Assembly: GCA_944390695.1 (NCBI GenBank)
Contig: CALXQP010000028.1
Span: forward strand, 1-37,618
Source of the DNA: an uncultured Clostridia bacterium
Lineage (GTDB): Bacteria; Bacillota; Clostridia; TANB77; CAG-508
DNA length: 37,618 nt
Reading direction: 5' to 3'
Shown here: positions 8,101 through 16,459 of the stretch, piece by piece
How the letters are laid out: the number at the start of each line of letters is the position of its first letter
How positions within the stretch are numbered: position 1 is the stretch's first letter
Notes under the pieces: model-generated
Told to the model about the DNA's origin: nothing
What the model saw: the letters and a program-made list of their open reading frames with translations, nothing else
Databases searched by the model: none
Made by a program: the position numbers and the translations under genes

Positions 8101-8780
8101 AAAATTCCATCTTGCAAAATCTCTTCAACTTGTTTTAATAATAATTTTCCCCATATTGTTTTTGCAAAATCTTGATCTAAATTTTCAGCCAAATTAAACA
8201 TTTCTATTTTTTCATTTAACCACTTTTCAGGAAATGGATTACTTTGTATATATGTATATATTTTTAAAATTAGTTCTTTTAATGGAGTATCATCTTTATA
8301 ACTTGTATATGTATTTATTAATTTTTTAAAATCTTCATCTTCACTTTCATATTTTTCTTCAAATAAATCTTCTATCACATCTTGTTTTAAAATTTCAATT
8401 TCTGTTGAATCTCCTATTCTAAAATTTTGTGATATATTTATTTCAAAAAAATTGTTTCTTACTACATCTAAACAGAATGAGTCTATTGTGCATATACTTG
8501 CTTTATTTAATAATGTTATTTGTTTTTGCAATCTTTCATCTTCTGGATTTTCATCTATTTTTTTATATATTGCATTTAACACTCTTTCTCTCATTTCAGA
8601 TGCTGCAGCATTTGTAAATGTTACTACTAATAATTTGTCTATATCTATATTTTCATTTATTATTTTATTTATTATTCTTTCTACTAATACAGCTGTTTTT
8701 CCACTACCAGCTGCTGCTGCAACTAATATATTACATCCTTTTTCATATATTGCTTGTTTTTGCTCTTCTGTCCAATCCAT
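5142..8780 (-). CDS. addA: ATP-dependent helicase/nuclease subunit A (AddA)
   Basis: The 1212-residue protein is the usual AddA length. Superfamily 1A helicase motifs are in order: Walker A AAAAGSGKT (21-29), motif Ia TFTNAAASEMRER, DEYQD (396-400), GDVKQSIYKFRQARP, SIHKSKGLEFPVVF and VLYVALTRAKEKL. The C-terminus has the RecB-type nuclease signature GVIDLYY...ILVDFKTD (about 1139-1160). With AddB it forms the Firmicutes counterpart of RecBCD, unwinding and resecting double-strand breaks up to a Chi-like site. The start is an ATG with ribosome site AAGGAGG. In most Firmicutes addB lies directly upstream; here the upstream gene is pnp and no addB is in the window. All catalytic motifs look intact. 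Confidence 0.96.
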   Translation of the reverse strand: MDWTEEQKQAIYEKGCNILVAAAAGSGKTAVLVERIINKIINENIDIDKLLVVTFTNAAASEMRERVLNAIYKKIDENPEDERLQKQITLLNKASICTIDSFCLDVVRNNFFEINISQNFRIGDSTEIEILKQDVIEDLFEEKYESEDEDFKKLINTYTSYKDDTPLKELILKIYTYIQSNPFPEKWLNEKIEMFNLAENLDQDFAKTIWGKLLLKQVEEILQDGILKLKAEKSNLGKYSELEKYWQIINDDIEQLEMLKMNLDSWDKAYSISSNIKFKTWVTDKKITIEAKDIAKIARDGVKNSIKKITDKILIFNSIEANEDINNMYNILKKLEKIILEFGEKFEKRKKEKNIVDFSDIEHFALKILLKEENGKYVPTEIAKKYQEKFAEIAIDEYQDSNLVQEYILTSISRGNNIFMVGDVKQSIYKFRQARPDLFLSKYKNYKTKHNKSETEDLKIQLFKNFRSRKEVLDFSNMIFANIMSEELGELNYTTEEYLNLGANYENTNQDLRAEIDILNIDDIEEEPEYQDNQEKSEEDEEIKERVEDIELEARFVANKIKSLIDEKFQIYDPKKQEKRDIKYKDIVILLRSTKESAPIFEKEILNLGMPVFSDASAEYLESIEIQTIISLLKIIDNPLQDIPLVAVMRSVIGGFTDNELVQIRLSDKYDNFYNTILKAKKDVDPKLRKKIETFLDNLEMWRKEQEYLSLDELIWKIYNDTGYYNYVGLMTNGELRQANLKMLFEHAKQCENISFKGLFNFINYINKIKTSSKDMDSAKVIGENDDVIRIMSIHKSKGLEFPVVFLSSTGKQFNLQDLNNKILLHPEIGIGVKYIDYDMQIEYDTLSKQAMRNQIMLETLSEEMRVLYVALTRAKEKLFITGYSTSKKQKDLEEMIYKYNKLNYILLKKCKSYLEWIKLVYIYNQESIKDLAIINTYTKSEVLEMYKQKEKKQENISDQILKKLEQISINKEEQKKIIDILEYEYFYKNSSIIPTKTSVTEIKQHIGKIDESNSFEVLNNEIKLELPKFLQTDEDIKITNAQKGTLIHLCMQKLDLSKNEYNYNDVKKLVESLEFKKIITSKEAEAININKIVQFTKSKIWKEITNAKKVERERPFYISIPAKEIYMQDVDENILTQGVIDLYYINENDELILVDFKTDFVENNNEQFLINKYKVQLDLYKMALENALERKVDKIYIYSTFFDKEILLNIN

Positions 8781-8835
8781 AGTTTCCTCCTTTTTGTATT
8801 TTAAGCGAATTTTAAGAACAATTATGGAATTTTAT

Positions 8836-8873
8836 ATAAAAAGGAAAACTGGCATAATTTCCAATTCTCCTTT
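8836..8873 (-). terminator. Terminator of pnp
   Basis: On minus-strand RNA a 13-bp stem (8861-8873 with 8840-8852) has no mismatch if two G-U pairs are counted. It is followed by UUUUUAUA. The wobble pairs exist only on the minus-strand transcript, which fixes the direction. It lies between pnp and addA, so addA probably needs its own promoter or read-through. Confidence 0.75.
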
Positions 8874-8909
8874 CATTTTATTATAAATTAATTTTCACTT
8901 ATTTCTTCT

Positions 8910-11108
8910 TTATTCTTCATCTTTATTTTCAATTAACTCTTTCATAGCAAGATCAACTTTTCCTTGTTCATCAATTTCAAAAACTTCTGTAGAATATTTA
9001 TCTTTAATTTCAATTAAATCTTTCATAGTAAGATTAATTTTACCTTGTTCATCAATTTCAATAATTTTTACAGGAACTTTATCTCCAACTTTTACATAAT
9101 CTTCAACATTTTTTACTCTATTATTTGAAATTTTAGAAATGTGTACAAGTCCCTCTTTTCCTCCACCAATATCAACAAATGCTCCAAATGAAGTTGTTCT
9201 TGTAACAATTCCATAATAAATTTGTCCAACTTCAAATTCTCTAACAATATCTTCTATCATATCTAATGCTTGATATGCTTTTTCTTGATCTGTAGAATAT
9301 ATAAATACTTGTCCATCTTCTTCAATATCAATTTTTACTCCTGTTGCATCTATAATTTTATTTATTGTTTCTCCGCCTTTACCAATTACATCTTTAATTT
9401 TTTCTACTTTAATTTGTGTTGTAACAATTTGTGGTGCATATGGTGAAAGTTCTTCTCTAGGTTCTGCAATTTGTGGTTTCATAATATCATTTAAAATATA
9501 TTGTCTTGCTTTATTTGTTCTTGCAAAAGCTTCTTCAATTATTTTGTAAGATAAACCATCTACTTTAATATCAACTTGTATAGCTGTAATACCTTTTTCT
9601 GTTCCACCAACTTTAAAGTCCATATCTCCGAAAAAATCTTCTAATCCTTGAATATCTGTAAGCATTACATAATCATCAGGATTTTCTGGATTTGTAACTA
9701 ATCCTGTTGAAATACCTGCAACTGGTCTTTTTATAGGAACACCTGCATCCATTAATGATAATGTACTTCCACATATACTTGCTTGTGATGTTGAACCATT
9801 TGATGATAATACTTCAGATACAACTCTTATTGCATATGGAAATTCTGCTTTTGATGGTAATACTGGAACTAATGCTTTTTCTGCTAATGCACCATGTCCA
9901 ACCTCTCTTCTTCCCGGTCCTCTTGAAGGTCTTGCTTCTCCAACACTATATGATGGGAAATTATATTGATGCATATATCTTTTTGCTGTTTCTGTATCTA
10001 AACCATCTAATTCTTGTTCTTCACTCATCATTCCAAGTGTTACTACTGACATAACTTGGGTTTGTCCTCTTGTAAAAATTGCACTTCCATGTGTACGTGG
10101 TAATACTCCAACTTCACATGATAATGGTCTAATTTCATCTAAAGCTCTACCATCAACTCTTTTATGTTCATAAAATATCATGTCTCTTACACATTTTTTC
10201 TCTAATTTATATATTGCTTCACCAATTTCTTGTGCTCTCTCAGAAACTGCTTCTTCTCCTAATTTTTCTGTAACTGCTGCTGTTATTTCTTCTGTTAAAT
10301 TTGATACATTATTATCTCTTGTATCTTTATCAACTTCTTGTACAGCTATTTTCATTTTTTCAGTAAAGTTTTCTGCAATAAAATCATATAATTCATGATC
10401 TACTTCAAATGATTTATATGCAAATTTTGGTTTTCCTATTTCATCTTTTATTTTTTGAATAAATTTACATATTTTCTTTATTTCTTCATGACCTTTTTTT
10501 ATTGCTTCTAACATTGTTTCATCTGAAACCTCATTTGCTCCAGCTTCTATCATTGCAACTTTATCTACAGTTCCAGCTACTGTTAATGTTAAATCACTTA
10601 CTTCTCTTTGTGCTTCTGTTGGATTTATAACAATTTCTCCATTAACTAGTCCAACATTTACTGCTGCTGTTGGCCCTCCAAATGGGATATCTGATATTGA
10701 TAATGCTGCTGAAGCACCTATCATTGCTGCAACTTCTGGTGAATTATCTTGTTCTACTGATAATACTGTTGCCACAACTACTACATCATTTCTAAAATCT
10801 TTTGGAAATAATGGTCTTAATGGTCTATCTATTGCTCTTGATACTAATATTGCTTTATCACTTGGCTTTCCTTCTCTTTTAAGATATGAACCTGGTATTT
10901 TTCCTACTGCATACATTTTTTCTTCATAATCTACTGATAATGGGAAAAAGTCTATTCCTTCTTTTGGTTCTTTTGATGCTGTAACATTTACCATTACAAC
11001 TGTATCTCCATATTTTACTAATACATTTCCATTTGCTAATCCTGCTAATTTACCTGTTTCTATTACAAGTTTTCTTCCTGCTAATTCTGTTTCATAACTT
11101 TTAAACAT
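8910..11108 (-). CDS. pnp: Polynucleotide phosphorylase
   Basis: The 732-residue protein degrades RNA 3' to 5' by phosphorolysis in the cytoplasm, usually in a degradosome. Visible are two RNase PH domains (about 1-215 and 310-545), the active-site segment GSTSQASICG and the RGPGRREVGHGALAE region. A KH domain with IKDVIGKGGETINKI and an S1 domain with GIVTRTTSFGAFVDIGGGKE follow. Start ATG with an AAGGAGG ribosome site. It lies directly downstream of rpsO, the classic rpsO-pnp order, although a terminator separates them. The extreme C-terminus carries a tandem duplication of 27 codons: EIDEQGKINLTMKDLIE is followed by EIDEQGKVDLAMKELIE. This lengthens the tail past the S1 domain. Confidence 0.97.
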   Translation of the reverse strand: MFKSYETELAGRKLVIETGKLAGLANGNVLVKYGDTVVMVNVTASKEPKEGIDFFPLSVDYEEKMYAVGKIPGSYLKREGKPSDKAILVSRAIDRPLRPLFPKDFRNDVVVVATVLSVEQDNSPEVAAMIGASAALSISDIPFGGPTAAVNVGLVNGEIVINPTEAQREVSDLTLTVAGTVDKVAMIEAGANEVSDETMLEAIKKGHEEIKKICKFIQKIKDEIGKPKFAYKSFEVDHELYDFIAENFTEKMKIAVQEVDKDTRDNNVSNLTEEITAAVTEKLGEEAVSERAQEIGEAIYKLEKKCVRDMIFYEHKRVDGRALDEIRPLSCEVGVLPRTHGSAIFTRGQTQVMSVVTLGMMSEEQELDGLDTETAKRYMHQYNFPSYSVGEARPSRGPGRREVGHGALAEKALVPVLPSKAEFPYAIRVVSEVLSSNGSTSQASICGSTLSLMDAGVPIKRPVAGISTGLVTNPENPDDYVMLTDIQGLEDFFGDMDFKVGGTEKGITAIQVDIKVDGLSYKIIEEAFARTNKARQYILNDIMKPQIAEPREELSPYAPQIVTTQIKVEKIKDVIGKGGETINKIIDATGVKIDIEEDGQVFIYSTDQEKAYQALDMIEDIVREFEVGQIYYGIVTRTTSFGAFVDIGGGKEGLVHISKISNNRVKNVEDYVKVGDKVPVKIIEIDEQGKINLTMKDLIEIKDKYSTEVFEIDEQGKVDLAMKELIENKDEE

Positions 11109-11213
11109 TTCTTTTCCTCCTTATGTTTTTTCTTTTTAATTTTTACACCTATTTTTGCAAGTAAACTTCGACAAGATTGTAACCTCTATAATATTTTATA
11201 TTTTATATAAGAC

Positions 11214-11219
11214 ATTATA
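11214..11219 (-). promoter_or_regulatory. Possible -10 element for pnp
   Basis: TATAAT on the minus strand lies 105 nt before the pnp start codon, after the rpsO terminator. No good -35 is visible at 16-18 nt, so this is tentative. Confidence 0.35.
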
Positions 11220-11296
11220 CAAGCTACTTTTCTAATCTTAATTTACTTGTTTTTATTTTTTTGTTAATCTACATTTTTTATATTTCTTATAACTTA

Positions 11297-11330
11297 ACAA
11301 AAGAGGCGTTAGCTTTGTTGCAAACGCCTC
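11297..11330 (-). terminator. Terminator of rpsO
   Basis: GAGGCGTT (minus-strand 11330-11323) pairs with AACGCCTC (11310-11303) around a 12-nt loop and is followed by UUUUGUU. It starts 15 nt after the rpsO stop codon. Confidence 0.85.
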
Positions 11331-11345
11331 ATTACAACTTATCAA

Positions 11346-11609
11346 CTATTTTCTTAGTCCTAATTTTTCAACTAATGTTTTATAAGATTCTTCATCCTTT
11401 TTAGCTAAGTAGTTTAATAAATTTCTTCTTTTTCCAACCATTTTTAAAAGTCCTCTTCTTGAATGATTATCTTTTTTATGAACTTTTAAATGCTCTGTTA
11501 ATTCATTAATTCTTTCTGTTAAAAGAGCAATTTGTACTTCTGATGATCCTGTATCTTTTTCATCTCTTCTATATTGATTAATGATTTCTTGTTTTCTTTC
11601 TACTGTCAT
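11346..11609 (-). CDS. rpsO: 30S ribosomal protein S15
   Basis: The 87-residue protein has the standard S15 length and sequence: [39 protein letters not shown] and LNYL. It binds the central domain of 16S rRNA early in 30S assembly. The ribosome site GTAGGAGGTG is strong. A good promoter (11704-11732), an 88-nt leader and a terminator right after the gene make it largely a single-gene unit ahead of pnp. In several bacteria S15 represses its own translation through a leader structure; a small hairpin is present here, but autoregulation is only inferred. Confidence 0.98.
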   Translation of the reverse strand: MTVERKQEIINQYRRDEKDTGSSEVQIALLTERINELTEHLKVHKKDNHSRRGLLKMVGKRRNLLNYLAKKDEESYKTLVEKLGLRK

Positions 11610-11697
11610 AATAACACCTCCTACTTCTTTTTTCTCCTTATACCGAGCACCAATAATAGGTGTATTTTATTGAGCTAAGTTTAAGGAACTTTTTTAC
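11610..11697 (-). promoter_or_regulatory. rpsO leader, possible S15 autoregulatory RNA
   Basis: The leader contains the hairpin CACC-UAUUAUU-GGUG followed by GCUCGGUAUAAGGAG, upstream of the ribosome site. S15 leaders in other Firmicutes bind S15 through mimics of its rRNA site. I cannot match the known fold by eye, so this is only a candidate. Confidence 0.3.
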
Positions 11698-11703
11698 ATA
11701 ACT

Positions 11704-11732
11704 ATTGTACTATATTTTTTTGCAAAAATCAA
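11704..11732 (-). promoter_or_regulatory. Promoter of rpsO
   Basis: On the minus strand -35 TTGATT (11727-11732), 17-nt spacer, -10 TACAAT (11704-11709). The predicted start near 11697 gives a leader of about 88 nt. Confidence 0.7.
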
Positions 11733-11795
11733 GTATTTATGAAACTTTTTCCAAAAGAGCATCACACAATTTAAAAATCTCTTTCTATTATATTG

Positions 11796-11988
11796 AGCCA
11801 GTGGTTATGTTATTATATATTTTGAAAAAATTTTGAGTGTGACCAGAGTAGTGTTACAAATTCTTAGGCAAAAGGCATAAAGGGTCCTGTCTTCGGGTAT
11901 TGTTGTGCCTTTTGCATTAGAATTTGTTAACGTTACGTCGGGTAGCCGAGAAATTTTTGAAAAATATATAATAACATAACCACTGGCT
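11796..11988. repeat. Structured element, copy 2, inside a 28-bp perfect palindrome
   Basis: The 159-nt core (11813-11971) matches copy 1 at 4924-5082, including the 10-bp stem GCAAAAGGCA/TGCCTTTTGC (11868-11877 with 11906-11915). Here the closing stem is extended outward to 28 perfect base pairs (11796-11823 with 11961-11988; outer arm AGCCAGTGGTTATG). Copy 1 does not share this outer sequence. The element lies between the rpsO promoter and the terminator of the polysaccharide operon. No protein-coding role is plausible. Confidence 0.8.
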
Positions 11989-11992
11989 AATA

Positions 11993-12025
11993 TAAAAAGA
12001 ACCATTCCTAAATTAGGAACTGGTC
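11993..12025 (-). terminator. Terminator of the polysaccharide operon
   Basis: On minus-strand RNA GACCAG-UUCCUAA pairs with UUAGGAA-UGGUUC (12025-11999, one internal mismatch) and is followed by UUUUUAUA. It starts 7 nt after the stop codon of the GGDEF/EAL gene at 12033. Confidence 0.75.
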
Positions 12026-12032
12026 TTTTATT

Positions 12033-13916
12033 TTATAATTCTTCTATAGGTATTGGTTGATAATACGCATCTCCTTGTATTAAGTCACAACCAATATCTT
12101 TTAAAATCTGTTCATTCTTTTTAGTCTTAAATTCCTCACAAATAACTTTTATATCAAATCTATGAACAATATCAATAATTCCTTTAATAATATCACTTGT
12201 TCTATCATCATCTAAACTATCTGTTAAACGAGAAGAAATTTTAATATAATCAATATTAAATTCTGATATATCTCTAAAAGAATAATAAGATGCATCAAAA
12301 TCATCAAGTAAAATAATAAAACCTGCTTTTTTCAATTTATGTATTACAAACTTTAAATTTTCAGTATTTTTATTAACAGTTCTTTCTTGAATAATAATTC
12401 CTATATATTTTTCTGGAATTTCATATTTATCTGCAATTTCTTTTAATTGATCATAACATTTTCTATTTTCTATTGTTTTTCTAGAAAAGTTGCAAAAAAC
12501 TGTAATTAATTCTTTTCCCTCTTCTCTCATTTTTGCCAACATTTTACAAGTATTTTCATACATTTGTAAATCTAATTTAAATGTCAAATTATTTTTCTCT
12601 AATATATCCAAAAAATTGCTAGGTTTTATTAATCCAAATTTAGGACTCTCCCATCTTGCAAGCATTTCAAAAGCTACTGGCTTTCCTATTTTCAAATCAA
12701 TTAATGGTTGTACATATGTATAAAACTCATTATTTTCTAAAGCTGTTATAATTTCTCTTTCTAAATGATTATCTTTTCTAACTTTCATAATTAAAGCTTC
12801 TGTACAAATTCTTATTCTATTACCTTGATTCTTAGCTTCTTTTCTTGCAAGCATTGCATTATATACAGCTTCTTCTAAGTTTTTATCTATTTGTTTTAAA
12901 ATATATACACCTGTATTTATTGTTATTTCATATTGTTTGTTTTTTTCTTTTTCATGTTCTTTTATCTCATCAATAATAAAATTTATTCTTTCAATTATAC
13001 TTTTTTCAGAAATATAATCTGCCATTATTACAAAAGAATCTTTATATATTCTTGCAAAAATTTCTTTTTCTTCAATATTTTTATTTATGATTTGTGCTAC
13101 ATCTTTTAAAATTTTTTCAACTTCTGAGTATCCATATATTTCTTCAATATGTGTTATATCTATTCCCATATTAATTATGCAATATGAACATCTTGTATTA
13201 TCTGTAGTCATAAGATTAAATTTTATTTCCATAGCTTGATAATTATCCATTTTTGTTATATTATCAATATATTTTGCATTTGCTACTTCTTTTTTGTATT
13301 TTTTATATAATACAAAAAACGCTATACCTACAACTCCAAATATTACACAAATAAGAATTAAAATATGTTCTAATGCAAAATTTTCATTATAATTAATCAA
13401 GTTAGATATAAAAACTTCTTGTTTAGTAAAATCATCAAGATTATTCAGTGATTTTCTTACTATTTCAACTAGTTCATCATCAGCAATTTGTGTGAATGCT
13501 ATTGAATATATTTTGTTTTGTTCTTTAATAGGAAATTTTATTACATCTATTTTAGATTTTAAATTATATTGTGTTACATCTGCATCTTCTAAAATACCTG
13601 TTACAATCTCTACTTGATTATTTTTTACATATTCTTGCCAATTATTATTTTCATTTATATATGTAAATTTTATTCCAGATATATCTGAAATTTTTTCAAA
13701 AATCTCTGGCAAAATCCCCTCATAATCTTTACCATTATATGATTCTACTAATTCAATTTCTGAACTACCAGCTATATATATCTGTTTATGATTATTTATA
13801 TATTCTAACTCATTTTCTGTATATTCCTCTTTTACATTTGCATATACAGGCAATATCCAAAAACTTATTAATATTATAAAAATTAATATAAATTTAATTA
13901 TTTTCTTCATTTTCAT
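12033..13916 (-). CDS. Membrane sensor with SBP-like domain, degenerate GGDEF and EAL (c-di-GMP phosphodiesterase)
   Basis: The protein has about 627 residues. An N-terminal signal/membrane segment is followed by an extracytoplasmic domain resembling family-3 solute-binding proteins (IYIAGSSEIELVESYNGKDY, LPEIFEKISDISGIKF). A membrane helix (FALEHILILICVIFGVVGIA) is next, then a GGDEF-like domain in which the active motif is replaced by YKDSF. The EAL domain is well kept: EMLAR for ExLxR, CNFS, IIIQE, LLDDFDASY, DYIKIS, ICEE and DLIQGDAYYQP. I infer hydrolysis of c-di-GMP in response to an external ligand, with the GGDEF part regulatory. It is the last gene of the polysaccharide operon, 9 nt after the glycosyltransferase. 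The start is uncertain: TTG 13919, ATG 13916 or ATG 13910. Confidence 0.88.
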   Translation of the reverse strand: MKMKKIIKFILIFIILISFWILPVYANVKEEYTENELEYINNHKQIYIAGSSEIELVESYNGKDYEGILPEIFEKISDISGIKFTYINENNNWQEYVKNNQVEIVTGILEDADVTQYNLKSKIDVIKFPIKEQNKIYSIAFTQIADDELVEIVRKSLNNLDDFTKQEVFISNLINYNENFALEHILILICVIFGVVGIAFFVLYKKYKKEVANAKYIDNITKMDNYQAMEIKFNLMTTDNTRCSYCIINMGIDITHIEEIYGYSEVEKILKDVAQIINKNIEEKEIFARIYKDSFVIMADYISEKSIIERINFIIDEIKEHEKEKNKQYEITINTGVYILKQIDKNLEEAVYNAMLARKEAKNQGNRIRICTEALIMKVRKDNHLEREIITALENNEFYTYVQPLIDLKIGKPVAFEMLARWESPKFGLIKPSNFLDILEKNNLTFKLDLQMYENTCKMLAKMREEGKELITVFCNFSRKTIENRKCYDQLKEIADKYEIPEKYIGIIIQERTVNKNTENLKFVIHKLKKAGFIILLDDFDASYYSFRDISEFNIDYIKISSRLTDSLDDDRTSDIIKGIIDIVHRFDIKVICEEFKTKKNEQILKDIGCDLIQGDAYYQPIPIEEL

Positions 13917-13925
13917 CAACTTTCT

Positions 13926-15335
13926 TTATACATTTAATTTTTGCTTCATTCTAGTAATATCTGACCATTGTAATTTTTTCTTTTTATACCCTATAAATGC
14001 CGTCATTCTTGCAAAAGACATAATTTGTCTTAATCCTGCAATTTCAATAAAACATAATAATAATGCTCTAACAAAATCTATAAATCTTATTCTTGTATCT
14101 TGTACATATATCCTTGCTAAAAATATTGTAAGAGAGAGTATTGCTCCAAATGCAGCATATAATAAGAAAAATACAATCATAAAATTTATATTTATTAAAT
14201 TTACTAAAAAAGCTATTATTGTAACTGCAATTCCTATTAATTCTATAAAAGGTGATAATAATTCATATATTAGAAAATATAAATATGATATAAAGCTTAT
14301 CATTCCAAATTTCATATTTAAAAACATTTCTTTATATTTTCCCATACTTTGAAATAATCCTATATGCCATCTTCTTCTTTGTTTTATTAAATCACGCAAT
14401 TTTTCTGGAGCTTGACTCCAGCATACTGCATCTGGTACATATTTTATAGAATATTTAATATTATGTAATTTACAAAAAACATGTAATTTCATAACTAATT
14501 CCATATCTTCTCCTACAGTATTTGTATCATATCCACCTACAGCTATTACATATTCTTTTTTAAATAATCCAAAAGCTCCTGAAATTATTAAATTTCCATT
14601 AAATCCATCAAGCATTATTCTTGAAGCAAAAAATGACCTATCATATTCTAATACTTGCATTGCAGCTAATGTATTTTTAGGAAGTTTATATTTTTTTACT
14701 TTACCTTTTTCAAAAATTACATCATTTGAAATTCTTATTAATCCACCACATGCTACAACATCTTCACCCTCAAGTAATGGAGAAATAATATTTTTTAATG
14801 AATCATATTGAAGCATTGAATCTGCATCTATACATATAAAATATGGATATTGTGAAACATTTATCCCCATATTTAAAGCATCTGCTTTTCCACCATTTCT
14901 CTTTCTTATTACTGTTAATGGAACTTTTAAATCATTTGTTTCAAATACAAATTCCTCTTGTTTACATTTTATCGATTTTTCAATTGGTCTATATACTTTG
15001 TGCATTTCAAAATAATCAATTAATACTCTTGATGTTGAATCTTTTGATCCATCATCTACAACTATTATTTCATATTTATCATATTCTAATTCTAATAAAG
15101 ATTTAACTGTATCTACTACAGTTATTTCCTCATTATGTGCAGGAACAATTATTGAAATTGGAATATCATATTTTGCTTTTAATTTTGTTTTTAATTTTTC
15201 TAATCTTTTTTGTCTATATAGTGTAACTGAGCCAATGACTACAGAAAAAAACAAAAATGTAGAATATCCTATAAGATATAATATAAAAAATATCTCAACT
15301 ACTCGTAATACTGATTTTATTATTTCTATAATCAT
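13926..15335 (-). CDS. Processive family-2 glycosyltransferase, membrane-bound
   Basis: The 469-residue protein has a membrane segment near residues 10-38, a GT-A domain and about three or four C-terminal membrane segments (345-445). The catalytic motifs of processive GT2 enzymes such as cellulose, hyaluronan and poly-GlcNAc synthases are all present: DDG (94-96), DAD (170-172), GED (275-277) and QRRRW (319-323). It should polymerise a sugar nucleotide and push the chain across the membrane. No PilZ domain is fused, so any c-di-GMP control must act elsewhere. The ATG directly follows the stop codon of the HEAT-repeat gene; its ribosome site lies in that gene's last codons. The sugar made cannot be read from the sequence. 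Confidence 0.93.
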   Translation of the reverse strand: MIIEIIKSVLRVVEIFFILYLIGYSTFLFFSVVIGSVTLYRQKRLEKLKTKLKAKYDIPISIIVPAHNEEITVVDTVKSLLELEYDKYEIIVVDDGSKDSTSRVLIDYFEMHKVYRPIEKSIKCKQEEFVFETNDLKVPLTVIRKRNGGKADALNMGINVSQYPYFICIDADSMLQYDSLKNIISPLLEGEDVVACGGLIRISNDVIFEKGKVKKYKLPKNTLAAMQVLEYDRSFFASRIMLDGFNGNLIISGAFGLFKKEYVIAVGGYDTNTVGEDMELVMKLHVFCKLHNIKYSIKYVPDAVCWSQAPEKLRDLIKQRRRWHIGLFQSMGKYKEMFLNMKFGMISFISYLYFLIYELLSPFIELIGIAVTIIAFLVNLININFMIVFFLLYAAFGAILSLTIFLARIYVQDTRIRFIDFVRALLLCFIEIAGLRQIMSFARMTAFIGYKKKKLQWSDITRMKQKLNV

Positions 15336-16445
15336 TTAACTCACCTCTTTTTCTTTATTTACTACTGTATATTTATGACTTTGCACTTTATATTTTAAAA
15401 TTTCTCTTGTTGTTTCATCTTCACCATTATATATATCTATTAATTCATAATAACTAGCTTCCAAAACAGAAAGACTTTCTGAAGCAACCATTTTGGTGTT
15501 CCAATCTTTCTTTTTTAATAAAGCTTTTAATGCTTCTTTTGTTTCATAACTATTATATTTTCTTAATGTTCTTGCAGCTTCTTGTACTAATTCTTTGTTT
15601 ACCATTCCAGTTAATTTTGTATCTTCTATTAATATTTTTTCTGCAGGTCCATAAATATTGTTTTTATAATATTTTACAATTTCTATTTTTATATTATTTG
15701 ATACTTTTTCATCTACTAATAATTTATAAAATTGTTCATTATAATCTAATTTTTCTTTATCTATATATCTTATAATTGCAATTTGAATATTTTCATTAAA
15801 TGTGTTAAATTTCATCCATAATTTAGCAGAAAGTCTCATTTTGTTTCCATCAAATTCTAACAAATTTTGAAAAATTATTTCTGTATCATAATAATATTTT
15901 GTTTCATTTATAATATTTAATGCTCTTATAATATCTTCTGTATTTCCATATTTTATAATTGCTTTTAAACTATTATCTCTACAATATAAAGATTCATCTT
16001 CTAAAAATATATCTAATGTTTTTATTATTGCATTATTTTCAATATCATAAAAAAATCTGTATTTTCCAACTATATAGGCAAAATATGCTTTTTTTATACT
16101 ATCAGATTTTTTATAATATATTGCTAAATCATAAAAAACATATTTTATATTTTCTAAATAATCTTCTTTTAATCGTTCATCTTGTTTATCTATAAATCTT
16201 TCGAAGATCATTAAATTATGTATTCTTTTTAATTTATTATATAAATATCTTCTATGTTTTGCTGTTACCTCAAAATTATTTTTTATTAAATTAATTTGTT
16301 CTGACATCTTTTTGGTTAATTTGTTTTTCTCTTTTTCACTACTTTTTTCTGTAGTTCTATTATAAATTATATAAAAAACATTAAATATCATCATACAAAA
16401 ACATAATGATATGTATATATAAATAAGATACTCTAATTTTAACAT
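15336..16445 (-). CDS. Membrane-anchored HEAT-repeat protein
   Basis: The 369-residue protein has one N-terminal membrane helix (about residues 5-27, YIYISLCFCMMIFNVFYIIY) followed by a charged segment. Helical repeats of the HEAT/Armadillo type follow, for example EAARTLRKYNSYETKEALKA and MVASESLSVLEASYYE near the C-terminus. Such scaffolds bind other proteins. Located between the glycosidase and the glycosyltransferase, it probably organises the synthase complex on the cytoplasmic face. Ribosome site GAGGGG; the gaps to its neighbours are 14 nt and 0 nt. No enzymatic motif is visible. Confidence 0.75.
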   Translation of the reverse strand: MLKLEYLIYIYISLCFCMMIFNVFYIIYNRTTEKSSEKEKNKLTKKMSEQINLIKNNFEVTAKHRRYLYNKLKRIHNLMIFERFIDKQDERLKEDYLENIKYVFYDLAIYYKKSDSIKKAYFAYIVGKYRFFYDIENNAIIKTLDIFLEDESLYCRDNSLKAIIKYGNTEDIIRALNIINETKYYYDTEIIFQNLLEFDGNKMRLSAKLWMKFNTFNENIQIAIIRYIDKEKLDYNEQFYKLLVDEKVSNNIKIEIVKYYKNNIYGPAEKILIEDTKLTGMVNKELVQEAARTLRKYNSYETKEALKALLKKKDWNTKMVASESLSVLEASYYELIDIYNGEDETTREILKYKVQSHKYTVVNKEKEVS

Positions 16446-16459
16446 ATCTTTTCCCCTCT

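Noticed and set aside
11805..12005. 66-codon minus-strand frame between rpsO and the GGDEF/EAL gene
   Set aside because: It lies wholly in the structured element and its palindrome; the frame is broken in copy 1 and there is no ribosome site.
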